This document shows positions 48,901 to 61,153 of a stretch of 64,000 nucleotides of DNA, piece by piece (position 1 is the first letter of the stretch; the number at the start of each line of letters is the position of its first letter). The position numbers and the translations under genes were made by a program. The notes below the pieces were generated by a model, which searched no databases, had not been told where the DNA came from, and saw only the letters and a program-made list of their open reading frames with translations. Source of the stretch: Avena insularis. Its lineage: Eukaryota > Streptophyta > Magnoliopsida > Poales > Poaceae. The DNA is taken from NCBI GenBank assembly GCA_023614405.1, contig JAJUPC010000226.1:310001-374000 (forward strand). Reading direction: 5' to 3'.

Positions 48901-51900
48901 TAGGTGGAGATTATTTTAATAAACATTTTTATGTATTTAATACATTTTTAGGATTTTTCTTTCTAAAAATAAAATAGTGTATAGGGGTATCTTGGTCATA
49001 ACTTTATTCTAGCTTTTTCTTTGCCCTATTTTTCTTTTTATTCAGGTCTATTTGGTTGGCAACATAACTGGCTCGACCCAGCAAGGTCTGGCTCGAGTTC
49101 AACCCGACCCCGACCCCTTCACCCCTCTCACATCTCGCTCCTGGAACAAACCCGATCCTCCCCTCTCCGACACCCACCGCCGCCGCTCGCCAAATTCCGG
49201 CGAACACGAGTTGCTACGGCCACCGCCGTCAGCCATCCTGGCTCCGCCTATCTCAGACCTACTCATCCCTCCAATTTGATTGGTGAATGACGCCCTACTG
49301 ATCTCGCCCCCTTCAATTATCTAGTTCTAGGGTTCTTGTTGCCCCTAGCTCTAGAGGTTGACGTTGACCTCGTTGGTTTGTGGTGTTGTCCTGTTGATGC
49401 AGAGAGGGTCTGGTGGTGGTGTGTTCGTGGTCGCTGGCCATAGCTGCATGCGGTGATGAGATGGTGTTTTGCCGGTGTGGTAATGTCCAGCACCGCCGTG
49501 CTTCTCCTTGGATATCTTGGTTGCGGCCTAGGCGCGGGTTGCAGCTCCTCTAGGTGTTCCTAGTGCCTCCGCCCAGGCTCCCATCACCTTTATGTCACCA
49601 TGGTCTACTTCCTCTTCTTGTTGTGCAAGGCCAATCAGGTAAGTTTCATTCTATCTCACTCTCTCTCTCGGTATGAATCCTAATTCGGGTTCCTCAATTC
49701 GGTTCTTGATACATTACAGTAGCTTTGCTACATAACTTGCTTAATGAATTTGGCTTGAAAATTTATCTATCTGAATTGGATAGTGGATGGTACTGGTATG
49801 TGACTCCAGAATAATGAATTTATTCTTATATAAGGTTTGGCTGGTTGTTGAGATGATCCAATATTAATCTGTTTTGATTTAGTTGGCTTATTGAATTGTG
49901 TGGTATTGGCCCCATGCTAGATAGCCTGTGCTGTTGTGGAATGAGCCCCTTGGATTGGATATTCAGCTTGAGCTGTTTATGCTCCTGGTTGGTACTATGT
50001 ATAAGTAGCTTGCAGTATTTTCCTTCAGCTGTGATGTTGGTTGTGGTGTGGTCGTCTCCTGGACATGTGACATGCCCATGGTTTGTTTTAGTTAAACTAC
50101 TGGTTACTAGTTAGATTATTTGACCTGACTTTTCTCTAGTTTGGAACTTGGGAAAAAGAATCTGATTCTATGTCCTTGTTGATAGTAAAATGGTGTATAT
50201 ATTTGATTCCTTGATTCTCTTATAAGGAAAATGATAAATCTGTTTTAGATGGAATTATTGAGTGGTTGGTTAATGTGATGATACTCCCTAATGGCTTCTG
50301 TGCATAAGACTGCCAATGTGGTGTATCCATTTTGTAAGGTGCACAGTGGTAGATCTTGTGTGCATGATTTGTTGTTAGCTGGATTGACAAGACAAGATTG
50401 TGGTTGGTCATAATAAGTATTCTTTAAGTGATGTTGGAATATAAAATGAGTGATGATACTTGCAACTAATTGATTCCTAGACTTTCTTACTAGGGAAATG
50501 ATAAAAATGTCTTGTTTGAACAATCTTTATGACTATCTAATGTGGAAACTAACCTTTGTGGCTTCTGCTGCCCTGGGCTACTGCTGTGGTGCCTCCAATC
50601 TTGGAGTGTGCACAGTGGTAGCCCAGGTAGCATGATTTGCTGTTGGGAATCACTACAATTATGTAGTTGATGTTGGAAAAAAATAAAGATTTAGCTCATG
50701 ATGCAAAAAGGCTGAAGCTAGATTGGTTGATTAAAATGATTAAGTGTACCACTGTGGTGCTCCCTAGGAGTGTGCACAATGGTAGCATCTCAGATGTGGT
50801 TTGCTGGATTTCTTTACTTGGCATGTGATGCAAAATCTGAGGCCAAATCTTTGTAAGATAAGAATATATGTTTGTGTTGGCTCTAAACCTCTGTGATGAA
50901 TCTTTCTTGGCATCTGCATGCAAGTTTTGAGAGGATCTCTCTAGTTGAAGAATAGATAGAATTTGTTGATTTGTAGAGTTCCCCTAGTATTTCCAGATCC
51001 ATGTGTGGGATACAAGAATGGTTTCTACATGATCCAGTGGTTGGTTCTGATGGTTTTTACCTGATGTTGGTGAGTGGCTTATGGCCTATTGTAGATATTC
51101 TACTTTCCTTTGATCAGCTGCTGGAACTCCTCCTTGAGCACCTGGATGGCTTTCCCAAGCAACCAGGATGCTTGTGATGTAGATGATTCTGTTCTGTTGC
51201 CAGATCTAATGCTTGTCCTGCTCCTCCTTGCACTCCCTGGCCTTCTCCCTCTTGATCCAGTTACTGATCTCTTCTTGGATTGGTCCTGATCCTCCTCCTC
51301 CTTGGTTTTGCTTTAGTACAACTACTTACTCTTGTGGAGTGGGTTACCCAGATCCTACTGCAGTAAACTAATGATGTGAATTTTGTTGTGCTAGTTATTC
51401 TAAATTTCAGTAATCTTGTGTTCTTGTTGTTCTAGTGATGTGGAGGAAATGGAAATGCTAGTGGCTGTGATACGGCTATGCTCCTTCATATGTACTTCCT
51501 GTGTGTCTGTGGTGTTGACAACACAACAACTGCATGTGGTGTGTGTGTTGCCTACTTGCTTACATATGGGTCACTCTCAGGTCCAAGTTTCAATGCCAGG
51601 ATTGTGGATGAGCTCAAATAGGAACTGGAGATATTTTTCCTAAAACTTGACTGTTTGCCTTTTACTATATAGTGGTGAAACTTTCCCCTATTTTCCTATG
51701 ATGTTGTACTGAGGCCAAATTTGAAATAAGAACAAATACTATTTCATTTGGTGAAACTTGCCCCTCTTTCTAAATAAGCTCAATGATGAAATGAACAGTG
51801 CACCCCGCTGTTAGACTAAGAGCAAAATTACTAACACTAACCCCTTTTTGTTTTTATCTTATATTTATTTGTTTTGTAGGAATCAAAAGAATATCCAAGA

Positions 51901-52553
51901 AAATCAAAGTAGATAGAGATTCTAGCTTAGATTTATAGCTTCTGTAATCTTTTTATTTAATTGTAATAACAATGTAATTCTTTTATATTTACTGAAGCTT
52001 TTCTTTTACTTTATTTGTAACTATTCATCTATGTAATGACTTCTAATTACTTGTATTCTTTCATTCTTTGTGGTATTAAATAAAGATTTCTTCTTATTTG
52101 TTTTGCTTTGAATTGCATTAATGTATGCGATTTCTTTATTTCCTTTCCTTAATTGTAATTTACTTTTATTCTTTTATTGTAAAAGAATAATGTAATATTT
52201 CATGTATTCTTATTAATAAATAATTATTTTATATTATCACTTAAATTATTTCTTTCTACTAAATTATAGTATTATTATTCCTGAACTTCAAATTTAAATT
52301 GAATTTGTAAATTCAAAGTAAGTTTCAAATCCTACCCCTCCACAAACACAAATAATACCTAAAGGTCATGTCAAAATCTATCACACTCACTAAGATGGAT
52401 AATTTATATTCCATTAAAGCAAGAGAGATTCTGATCACTCCAGGGTTTTAGTTTGCGAAAAATTTACCCAGATTTTCAGATGCATGCATGTAGATGCACA
52501 AAATCCTAAATTTACCCTTCGTTAAGTCCTAAATGTTGGGATGTTACAGCCAC

Positions 52554-52599
52554 AGATTGGCTTTCAGGTGCACCACGAATAGCCCTTTTCCTAGTAGTG
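52554..52599. mobile_element. CACTA-2 right terminus
   Basis: Only about 50 bp of CACTA-2 lie to the right of G, ending TTTTCCTAGTAGTG. This shows that G inserted very near the right end of CACTA-2. Confidence 0.85.
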
Positions 52600-52914
52600 C
52601 ATGTCGGCGTGAGAGGGCGTGGTGGCGCTGCTTTGGCTGCTGACAGCGTATGCTTTTATTTTTTTTATTTTTTTACTGTGGTGAACAGTTAATTTGATCT
52701 ACACAATTGTTCAAACAACATCTTTTCAAGTGTTCAAACAACATCTTTTCAGCAGATGCAAAGTAAAAAACCAAGATAGTTTGTGTATGTGACAATAGGT
52801 AAATGCAAGTGGTGTTTTGGCAAAAGCTTTCAAAACTGAATTATTTGCAGGTATGACTATGATGCAATGACATGTATGATATGCAGTACCAATTCTAAAA
52901 ATTGGTATGTGACA
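52600..52914 (-). mobile_element. Element I: LTR start, minus strand (right part)
   Basis: On the minus strand the LTR begins TGTCACATACC at 52914. The next bases, CTTAT (52915-52919), are F2 sequence and the right half of the target duplication. The unfilled site is visible in F1 at 4871-4875. No other part of I is in the window. Confidence 0.75.
52708..52751 (-). repeat. 23-bp tandem duplication in element I
   Basis: TGTTCAAACAACATCTTTTCA occurs twice in tandem, separated by AG. Confidence 0.9.
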
Positions 52915-53507
52915 CTTATGATAGGGGCAATGAGGGATGAAAGCTAACAAGTACCATAATTTTTGGAAGCTCTTTGTGAAACTTGAAATCCCTGCTTCCT
53001 TTTGAAGGGCCTTTCTTCCACCATTATATTGAGTCTTCACCTTCTATCCTTAGGCACCAATTAAGAGAGCATAGTTGTCATTCTTAGTTTTATGTGCATT
53101 GTCCCAAAACATATTCGTTGATGCATATTGTTGATATTACTTATTCTTGTTCTATTTGTATCTAGTCACTCTTATGAACTTTGAAGGTGTCCTATGCATC
53201 TATTTGCTACTCCATGAGGAACAAGTTGAATGCCACTATGCTATGTTTTTTGTATGTGAAACAAACAAATGTTTTTCAATGCATGTTATTCATGATCTTT
53301 GTTTGTAACCTTTCATGTTGCATGCATAGTTACTTTGTCTTACTATTAGAACTCCATCTTTCATGCTCATGTTTAGAGTTCTTTGATCCTAGCTTTCAAT
53401 TCTTGCAAATGGTTTGATCTTGATTTTTATGTGCATGTCACCTCAAAAATTATTCTTTTTATCACTTACCTACTCGAGGACGAGCAGGAGTTAAGCTTGG
53501 GGATACT
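52915..53507 (+). mobile_element. Element F2, internal 3' tail
   Basis: It is closely similar to 4871-5465 of F1 and non-coding. It ends in CTCGAGGACGAG and GTTAAGCTTGGGGATACT before the LTR. Confidence 0.85.
53473..53484 (+). other. Pre-polypurine hairpin of F2
   Basis: CTCG-AGGA-CGAG is identical to that of F1. Confidence 0.5.
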
Positions 53508-55009
53508 TGATACGTCGGAAACATATCTATAATTTTTGATGTTTCATGCTTGTTTAGTATCTACTTTTCTTTGCTTTGTCTACACTTTGATGTGTTTTTA
53601 TATGTTTTTCTGGACTAACCTATTAACAAGATGCCACAGTGCCAGTTGCCTATTTTCTTCTGTTTTTGGTTCCAGAAAAGGCAGAAAATCAATATTCTCG
53701 GAATTGGATGGGATAAAAGCCAAAGTCAATATTTTACCGTGGGGAACACGGAGCCAGCTGGGCCCAGCCCGCGCCTGGGGGGGTGCGGCCGCCCTGGCTG
53801 CACCCTCCCTCGACTCTTTTCCTATAAAGACCCCCCGATACCAAAACCCTAAGTACCCGATCAATATTCCACAAAATCGTCTCTAGCCGTTGCCCCATCA
53901 TCCCTAGATCGGGGGGATCTGAAGCTCTTCCTGGCACCCTTCCAGAGGGTAGATCATCCCGGAGGCCTTCTTCTTTATCACTCCGTCCTCCGGTATGAAG
54001 TGTGAGTAGTTCCACCTTGGACTACCGGTCCATGTAGTAGCTAGATGGTTGTATCTCCTCCTTTGTGCTACCATGTTTAGATCTTTTGAGCTCCGTTCAT
54101 GATCAAGATCATATATTCTAATCATGCATGTTGTGCTTGCTAGGATCCGATGGATATTGAGATTACTATGTCAGATTTATTAATGGTTTTGTCTTATTGA
54201 TTCTATCATGTCTATGTTGTTTGAGATCTTGCATGCTCTCCATTTCTAGTATCTATATTTTCCAAGTAGATGCTCGTGACTCCAAGAGGGGGTATTTATG
54301 CTCGATAGTGGGTTCATGCCTCTATTTAATCTAAGGTAAGTGACAGAAATCTCTAAGGTTGTAGATGTGTTGTTGCCACTAGGGAGAAAACAACGGTCTC
54401 TTGTTCATGGAACAAGTGGATTGTTTACCTTACACACTTTTCTTAAAGCAATTATCTGTTTCTTGCAACTTAATACTGGAGGGGGTTCGGATGATAACCT
54501 GAAGGTGGATTACTAATCATAGATGCAGTTGGGTGGCGGTCTATGTATCTTGTTGTATTGCCCAATTGAATCTCATAGGATCATGAATGTCTAGTATTGC
54601 ATTGTTATGCCTTGCTCAGTCATGCCAATTGCCCTGCTGTAATTTGTTTACCCAGCATTCCATGTTTGTATATCTTAAGGAGAAGACCTCTAGTGAACTA
54701 TGGACCCCGGTACAATATTTCCACTGTTACTATTTACTTTCTGCAAACCACCACTACCTTCCACACCATACAGTTAATCCTTCGTTTTCAGCAAACCAGT
54801 GAGATTGACAACCTCACTGTTCTTTGGGGCAAAGTCTTAAGTTTGTGTTGTGCAGGTTTCCAAATTGCTAGCAACACCTTTGAGTCGTTTCCTTCCTCCT
54901 ACTGGTTCGATAACCTTGGTTTCTTTATGAGGGAAGATGTGTTGTTGTGCTCATCATACCTTCCTCTTGGGGTCTCCCAACGAAGCTCTACATTGATCTG
55001 AGCGCATCA
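53508..55009 (+). mobile_element. F2 3' LTR (1.5 kb)
   Basis: It starts TGATACGTCGG and ends GAGCGCATCA, collinear with 5466-6999. A TATA-like TATAAAGA lies at 53823. F2 cannot be the partner LTR of F1, because each is preceded by its own internal tail and purine tract. Confidence 0.85.
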
Positions 55010-56374
55010 ATGATATAGCATTCGTGAGGCATTATTAATAAGAAACAATTAGTTTCCAATTTTATTTATCATGTTTTCCTTGCATAAACAGTACTTATTA
55101 TAAAACGGCTCTAATTGCATGATGCAAGTGATAACATGGATATCATGGTTAGAGAGGTCTCGTCGTGCTGATCGATTTCGACATATCATTTGTCGAATTC
55201 GGAGTTACGGATTTAAAGTTATGCAATAATCCAGAAAAAACAATTATTAATATTTATTAATTCGAAATTTTTGATTGATCAAATGATAATATAAATAGGA
55301 TAAACAGATTCCTCACATTTTTCTGATTCAAAAACATATATTATTCAAATTATTGAATTTATGAATTTAAATCAATATTAAAGTCAAAGTTAGTCAACTG
55401 GGGTCAAAGTCAAAGGTTTGACTGGATAGAGTCAACCTTGGTCAAATTGGAAATTAGATTTCAATTCACATGTGAAAATAAATCATATTTAATTTTATAT
55501 GTTTTACCAAATTCACAAGATTCCGAAAGATATGATTTAATCTGAATATAACTATTTTCTGAAATTTTATTTATTTGTAAATAGCTCGTGTGACTTTTGT
55601 AAATAGCTCAAGTGGGGACAACGGGGCTGCGGGTCCACACGCGTGGTGCGAACAGGGTGGTGAAAAGTGTTCGGATGGGTACTGCGGGTTGAAGTGAAAG
55701 AAAACATGAGGTTTAAAAGCAATCAGGCAACGTCGTAAAAATGTCGAGAGATGGGTTACTGCAGATTCAGATCGCGTTTTTCAGATTTTTTCTCTAGACT
55801 TCGGGAGAAGATGTCGAAAGATTTAAAAGGAATCTGACAACGTCGTAAAAAGAAAAGTTGAAGAGGGTTGCAATGTCTTCATAGTTTGTTTAGGAACCTC
55901 CGCCGGAAAACGATAGTGGTGCCAGGTAAAAGCCGATGAACTAAGAGGATAGGCGTATTGTGGCCAGACAAAAAAATCTTCAGTTAAACAGTGAGGTTGT
56001 GCCAACTTTGCTAGAAGATTCCTGGGGATTGAGAGGCTCAAACCAGGGGATTTCTTTGGGAATGGAGAGCGAGGGTATAAGGGATTATCTCTCGCTCAAG
56101 AAGTTACAGCCGAGGAGCAACAGGCGCCTGGAACACGGAGCGGAGGCGTAGATGTCGATCAGAGTGCAATTGCGCTGCCAATTCTTCAGAGATCGCACCC
56201 CATTTCTTAGATTATTCCGTGCTTGGAAGGGCGCCGTTTTCATCAGGATCGACTAGGCTAGATAGAGGGATAATCCGGGAAGCGTTTCACGTGTAGAGGT
56301 GCTCTCGAGGTTTTCTAGCTCGATGGGAAAAAGGGTGGATTCAGAGGTCACGGAGTGCTCTGTCGGCTCCCTGC
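55010..56374. other. Unclassified repeat-like sequence between F2 and H'
   Basis: An AT-rich first half has GTCAAAGTCAAAGG-type motifs at 55.38-55.45 kb, and a GC-richer second half follows. The texture resembles a long LTR of the kinds found elsewhere in the window, but I find no termini, primer site or coding region. It is the pre-existing DNA into which F2 (left) and H' (right) appear to have inserted. Confidence 0.4.
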
Positions 56375-57195
56375 TGTCAACACCCGGATTTTTAATTCCA
56401 GATGCCTGTTATGTCATACATCGCAATCCTAGGATTACCATTTTTGCGAGACATAACAGATTGGATATCATAGCACAACATCCATTACAAACCATACATA
56501 AGGTCTTACAACAAATAAAGCATCTCATGATCCTGTCTTAATACAAATCAAGCAGCGGAATAACGTAATAGTAACGATAGCGTAGGCGAGACTCCATCTT
56601 CATGGTCACAGGGAATGCTGATGATGGGAGAGGATGCTAGTTGTCGTAAACTTCCTGTTGTCCATCTTCCAGATACTCCTCTTGCCACGGCAATAGCCAG
56701 GGACAAAGCCATGAGTACTCTTTAAATACTCTCAAACTAATACTAACAAGTGAAATGGTTTTGAGTAGGACATACTAGGCTCTAGGTTGTTTTGTAAAAA
56801 GCCAGATTTACCTCTATTGAGTTCAGAAGCAAAGAAAGCTAATTGAAAGTTTTATAACGCCTAAGTGGGAACTTGAATTTCATGTCACAACTCTATTGTG
56901 GTCAAGTCAAATTCATAAATCATTTCATAAGTCATTTTGAAAACATCTAATGACGGAACAATATGGCCACTCCAAGTGTCCATAACCGCGGACGCGACTA
57001 TTCGAATAGTTTGACTCTCTGCAGAGGTGGTACACTTTCACCACAACATTCGATACATCTGCCAGGAACAATCCTGAATTCACCATACTCAGTATGCGGA
57101 TAATCAATCCTAACCTTACAATTACACGCCCTAGTATAGGCACCTCTCCTGTGAGTTTGGCCTCCCAACCATGACCAATTGTCATCTTGGGTACT
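56375..57195 (-). mobile_element. Element H': end of a second H-family LTR, minus strand
   Basis: It starts TGTCAACACCC, the complement of the H LTR end. It stays similar to the complement of 30.98-31.81 kb until 57195, where element C is inserted (left target duplication GTACT, 57191-57195). The rest of H' must lie beyond the right window edge. Confidence 0.85.
56992..57045 (-). other. Conserved LTR module in H'
   Basis: Read on the minus strand: AAAGTGTACC, CTCTGCAGAG (57017-57026), ATTCGAATAG. It continues to GCGGTTATGGACAC at about 56978. Confidence 0.6.
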
Positions 57196-60100
57196 TGTCA
57201 CATCCCAAAATTCTCCTAATTTTGGAATGTGAAACAAATAAATAAGTTTGATTGATTGTTTGACTATGTTGAAAATTCTCAAAGAGAAGAAACTTTTTGA
57301 ATAGAAAATCCTCTCAACCTTGAATTCAAAATCTTATATTCTTTTGTTATGACCAAAGTAGCCATATAGGAAAAAGGGCTTGAATTGATTATGGATTGAA
57401 GAATTGGTGTGCAAGATTTCAAAATGAAAATCATAAAGCATTCATAAGCATTTCATTACATCCATGCAAAGTTCTCACAAACTAAATCCAAATCCTGGTA
57501 TCTAAATCCTATAGTTGATTCGCCCAAATGTTCCTAAGAGTATTTAAATTGACTTATTAAAACCCACTATTTCTAAGGAATAAATTATTGATAATTATAG
57601 CCTAAAGAGATCCAATTAATACTACAAAAATTAAGAAACAAAATTGAGCTCATTTGGATCTAGTATGAGAAAGTTATGAAATAAATACAAACACATAAAG
57701 ATATAAATAAAATGAAATATACAAGGATTTGTAAATCCAATACTTCCAAACTAGTAAAAAGATTACAAATTTGATCCTACAATGATCTATTCAATTTTAG
57801 AATTTTTTTGAAACAAGAATCATATTATTTGGAGTTTGTATGCAAAAGATATGAAGGAAACAAGTAAATAGAAAAAGAAAAAGAAAAAAAAACCTAAATG
57901 GCTCGGCCCACCCGGACCGACCGCAGCACCAGCATGCACGTACACAAGGATCGATCCCATGGTTGCTTTAAAATGCGTGCGAATCAGTTTTTAACAAACC
58001 TATCTCTACTCAAACTCCTATAACTTTTTATCTACAACTCCGAATCGACTTCCATTTGTTTCTACTTGTTCCCTAATTCAATACCTATATCTACAACATC
58101 CTAAATCTCCATATAAACTCGTGGAGTCACAGCTGTACGAGTTTCTCTTCTCGAAATCCCGAATCTACACATGCCTGAATCTTATTTCGCTTTTTAACCC
58201 ATCTAGACTTCGTCGTTTCCCTTCGGTCAAAAAACAAAAGTTGTAGGAATCGTCAAAATCTTCCAATCCCGACAAACCTCACCTCTTTTCATCCACCACA
58301 GCCGGAGAATTTCGCATCGCAATATTTCAGATCTTACGATGTAAATCCAAGATGTACTCGCGCTCGTTTCTTCAAATCCAAATTCCTTTGGTGAGAAGGT
58401 AGGAATAATGATTCCCTGCAACTTTCATGTTCTAAGTTTTTCAATTTGACTTACGGATTTGTCTCTCTAACACAGATCTATTTCTTGTCTATTCTGGGCC
58501 AAAATCGGGTCAATCTCTTCTTCTAGCCACCGGATCCTATCCAGACGGTCGAGATCCAATCAAACCGATGCGTGCCATGTCGTCATCCCGGTCAGCTTCC
58601 TCATCAACGCCACGTCAACGTCAGGTTAATATCTAGTCCTAGTCAGCATGCAAAGTCAACCTGTCCAGTCAGCGGAATATTCCCTGAAATATTCCGTTCG
58701 AATTTAAAATTGCATATTATAGATCTAACTTGTAAAATTCATTAAAAATTCATACCATGTCCAAAAATTGTGTATAATATATCAAATTGAAGATAATTTT
58801 ACGTAGAATTATCTTATCAGAATAGATCCAACTTTTACTATACGTGGTTACTGCAGTAATTTAGTTAGTTTTAATGGTATTTTAGGTTAATAAATTCATA
58901 GGAAATTATCTGTAACTCCGAAAAATATGAACAATATATCAAATTGAAGCTACTGTAATGTAGATTAATAATATCTGGATGGATCTAGCCTTTGCCGATT
59001 ATTTAACCCGTAGCAATTTAATTAGTTTTAATGGCTTTATAAATCATGAAATTCATAGTAAATTAATTGCTTGTCACAAAAATATAAATGATATACCGAT
59101 GGAAAGCTGGTTCCATGTAGATCATCAATATTTAGAGTAATAAATTCATAAGAAAATAAATACTATTCTGAAAATTACAAATAATATGTCCCTGGATTCA
59201 CAATTCCTTGGAGATTACAGATATAATTTTAGTTTGATTTTTAGACAACAGAAACTATATGAATCATTTAAAACCCATTAAACACTATTTAAATCATACA
59301 AAAAGATCTATAACTCCGATTAGGGTGAATCCAAGTGCTAAGGTTTTGTATTGACAATATCTATACAGAGAAATTGCATGACAAATTATTTGGTACAGTT
59401 AAAACATAAATTCATACAGAAATATTTAAACCCATTGAAATAGTGTTTTAATCATAGGAAAATATCTATAACTCCTTTTTAGGTGATTCAAATTGCCACT
59501 GTATCTAAATTGCATTACCTCTATCCAGTAGCATCTAGTTCACAATTTAATATGACATAAACATATTTAGTTCAATTAAAGTGGTATACACAATATTAAA
59601 TCGATACAACTTTAGTAGTAAAAGCTTTAGTGCAATAAATGACTTTCCACATGCATCATGTAATCTAACTATGTTCAGAACACTAAATGCAACCATTGTG
59701 ACTCATTAAATCGTCATGCATGCATCTGTTCATCATAGTTTTCTTGTAATGTTGCACTGTTGTATGTTTGCAATGTTTTGAATGGTGCTTGTTGTATTTG
59801 CTTCAAACGTTAGATTGCGAGGAGTGAAACTACTGTGATTGCAACTACTATGATTTCAAGTATTGTGGTTATTACGAAAGAGGCCAATATAATTGTAAGT
59901 ATTATCTAATCGACTACATCTACAACAAAGGCAAGTGGTGCTATCTTGGTCATAAATGTCCTACTGTTTTCCTATGCATTGTAGATGTTTTTGTAGAATT
60001 GCATATGTAGGAATTGATGTGTATATGCTATGCTACGTCCCATATTATTCCCTAGCATTCCTTGTTTATGAGCCACCGTTGGTAGATGTGCTTAGCCATG

Positions 60101-61138
60101 CTATGATGAACGAGGGCTGGGTTACATCACTGATGTTGATTCTAAATGTGTTGGTTTGTGAAAACTAAAACAACTTCATCAATGAATATCCTGGGTGTGA
60201 TGGGATTGATAATTTTTGGTGGTATCATTGCGGAAAGGCACCGAGGACACTGAGAAATGATTGGTTTCTTTGTTTGGAAGCTTTCGTGTGCAACCATGTG
60301 CCAATAATGAAATGGGCGGTTGGTTGAACTCAATAGGTTGTGGTAACTCGAACCCGCGTATCCAGAGATGTAGATAGTGTAGGTTGGACCGGTGCGCGTT
60401 GGGATTGGGGAGCTACTTCCCGAACGGTTCCTTCTTGGACTTCTCTCTATCATCACCCAATATGAGAGTGGTGGTACGAGCTGGGCTGGCCAAGTCACAT
60501 GGGTAAAGTGTACTAACCCCTGCAGGGTGTATAAACTAAGTGCTTAGCCGTGTCCCCGGTTATGGACAATTTGAGCGACCTGATACTGATGCTATGATAT
60601 TTCTCACTCATCCTTATTTCTTAATTACTTAAAACTTGTTGGGTGAACATAATTGGGTAGGAGCACAGGAGTGAACTGAGTGTCCTATTTATCGTATTGG
60701 AAAACTACTTTGTTACAAATGTTAGGATAAAACTGTTGCTTTATGCAAATGATCCTGAACTCCACTTGGCCAAATATGCATGTAGTTGATAGATCTGTTA
60801 TTAACCACTTTAGCCTACTTGCCATACATTCAATGTATTGACCATTCGTGGCTGCAACATTTCATGTTGCAGGTTGTATCGTATCTGAGTGGTCGTTCAT
60901 AGGTCGCGAGACTCCACTCAAGAATTGTTCGCCTGTGGCACATTTGGAGGATGGAGATCTACCTTGTATTCGTTTTCCGCTGTGTACTTGAATAAATAAT
61001 GTAAATTATGGATCATATTCGTTGTATTTATGATGCACAGTTATATTTGGTATCATTTTGTACTGTGTGTGCCAGTGAACCGATCCAGGGATTGGCACTA
61101 TACACATGAACTCAGCCTTATCAGGCGAGAGTGTTACA
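57196..61138 (+). mobile_element. C 5' LTR (3943 bp)
   Basis: It starts TGTCACATCCC and ends GAGTGTTACA. A TATAAA candidate is at 58112-58117, and the conserved module is at 60500-60570. Confidence 0.9.
60500..60571 (+). other. Conserved LTR module in C 5' LTR
   Basis: GGGTAAAGTGTAC, the palindrome CCCTGCAGGG (60518-60527), TTAGCCGTGTCCC and CGGTTATGGACAA occur in order, about 0.6 kb from the LTR end. The related element I has CCCTGC-A-AGGG at 7051-7060 (plus strand). Confidence 0.65.
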
Positions 61139-61141
61139 AGA

Positions 61142-61153
61142 TGGTATCAGAGC
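61142..61153 (+). other. Primer binding site of C (initiator tRNA-Met)
   Basis: TGGTATCAGAGC begins 4 bases after the LTR end. Confidence 0.92.

Larger units (their letters stand above)
10498..52548 (-). mobile_element. Element G: LTR retrotransposon with about 6.4-kb LTRs, gag only, minus strand
   Basis: Termini are TGTGGTGACCC at 10498 and GGGATGTTACA ending at 52548. Both sides carry the 5-bp target duplication GCCAC (10493-10497, 52549-52553). On the minus strand the 5' LTR is on the right, a tRNA-Met primer site follows it (33138-33149), decayed gag lies at 26.2-27.4 kb, and a polypurine tract precedes the left LTR. Removing nested insertions gives LTRs of about 6.45 kb (10498-13852 plus 22942-26038) and 6.42 kb (33152-33581, 42436-44325 and 48452-52548), and an interior of only about 3.1 kb. 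No protease, reverse transcriptase or integrase is visible. G is thus a giant-LTR, non-autonomous element relying on enzymes from elsewhere. Four later insertions (L, H, D, E) sit inside it. Confidence 0.88.
33152..52548 (-). mobile_element. G 5' LTR (right), interrupted by elements D and E
   Basis: The LTR is 33152-33581, 42436-44325 and 48452-52548, with D and E removed. It is collinear with the left LTR. It also provides the unfilled target of L (GGTAA at 49479-49483). Confidence 0.85.
9033..52599. mobile_element. CACTA-2: small non-autonomous CACTA element split by retrotransposon G
   Basis: The left end CACTACTAGGAAAACGGCTAT at 9033 is matched by the inverted CACTACTAGGAAAAGGGCTAT ending at 52599. 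The 3-bp flanks are CCT (9030-9032) and CAT (52600-52602), a target duplication with one mismatch. The element's own DNA is 9033-10497 plus 52554-52599, about 1.5 kb in all; everything between is G and its passengers. There is no transposase. The subterminal repeats are rich in CCGTAGCGCACC. Element I sequence is present on both outer sides, so CACTA-2 landed in the I LTR. Confidence 0.85.

Noticed and set aside
5466..55009. F1 and F2 LTRs as the two ends of one large retrotransposon
   Set aside because: Both LTRs are preceded by the same internal tail and purine tract, so both are 3' ends of separate copies.
18043..61153. TGGTATCAGAGC strings as tRNA-Met gene fragments
   Set aside because: Only the 12-nt 3'-complement is present, each time next to an LTR end; these are primer binding sites, not tRNA genes.
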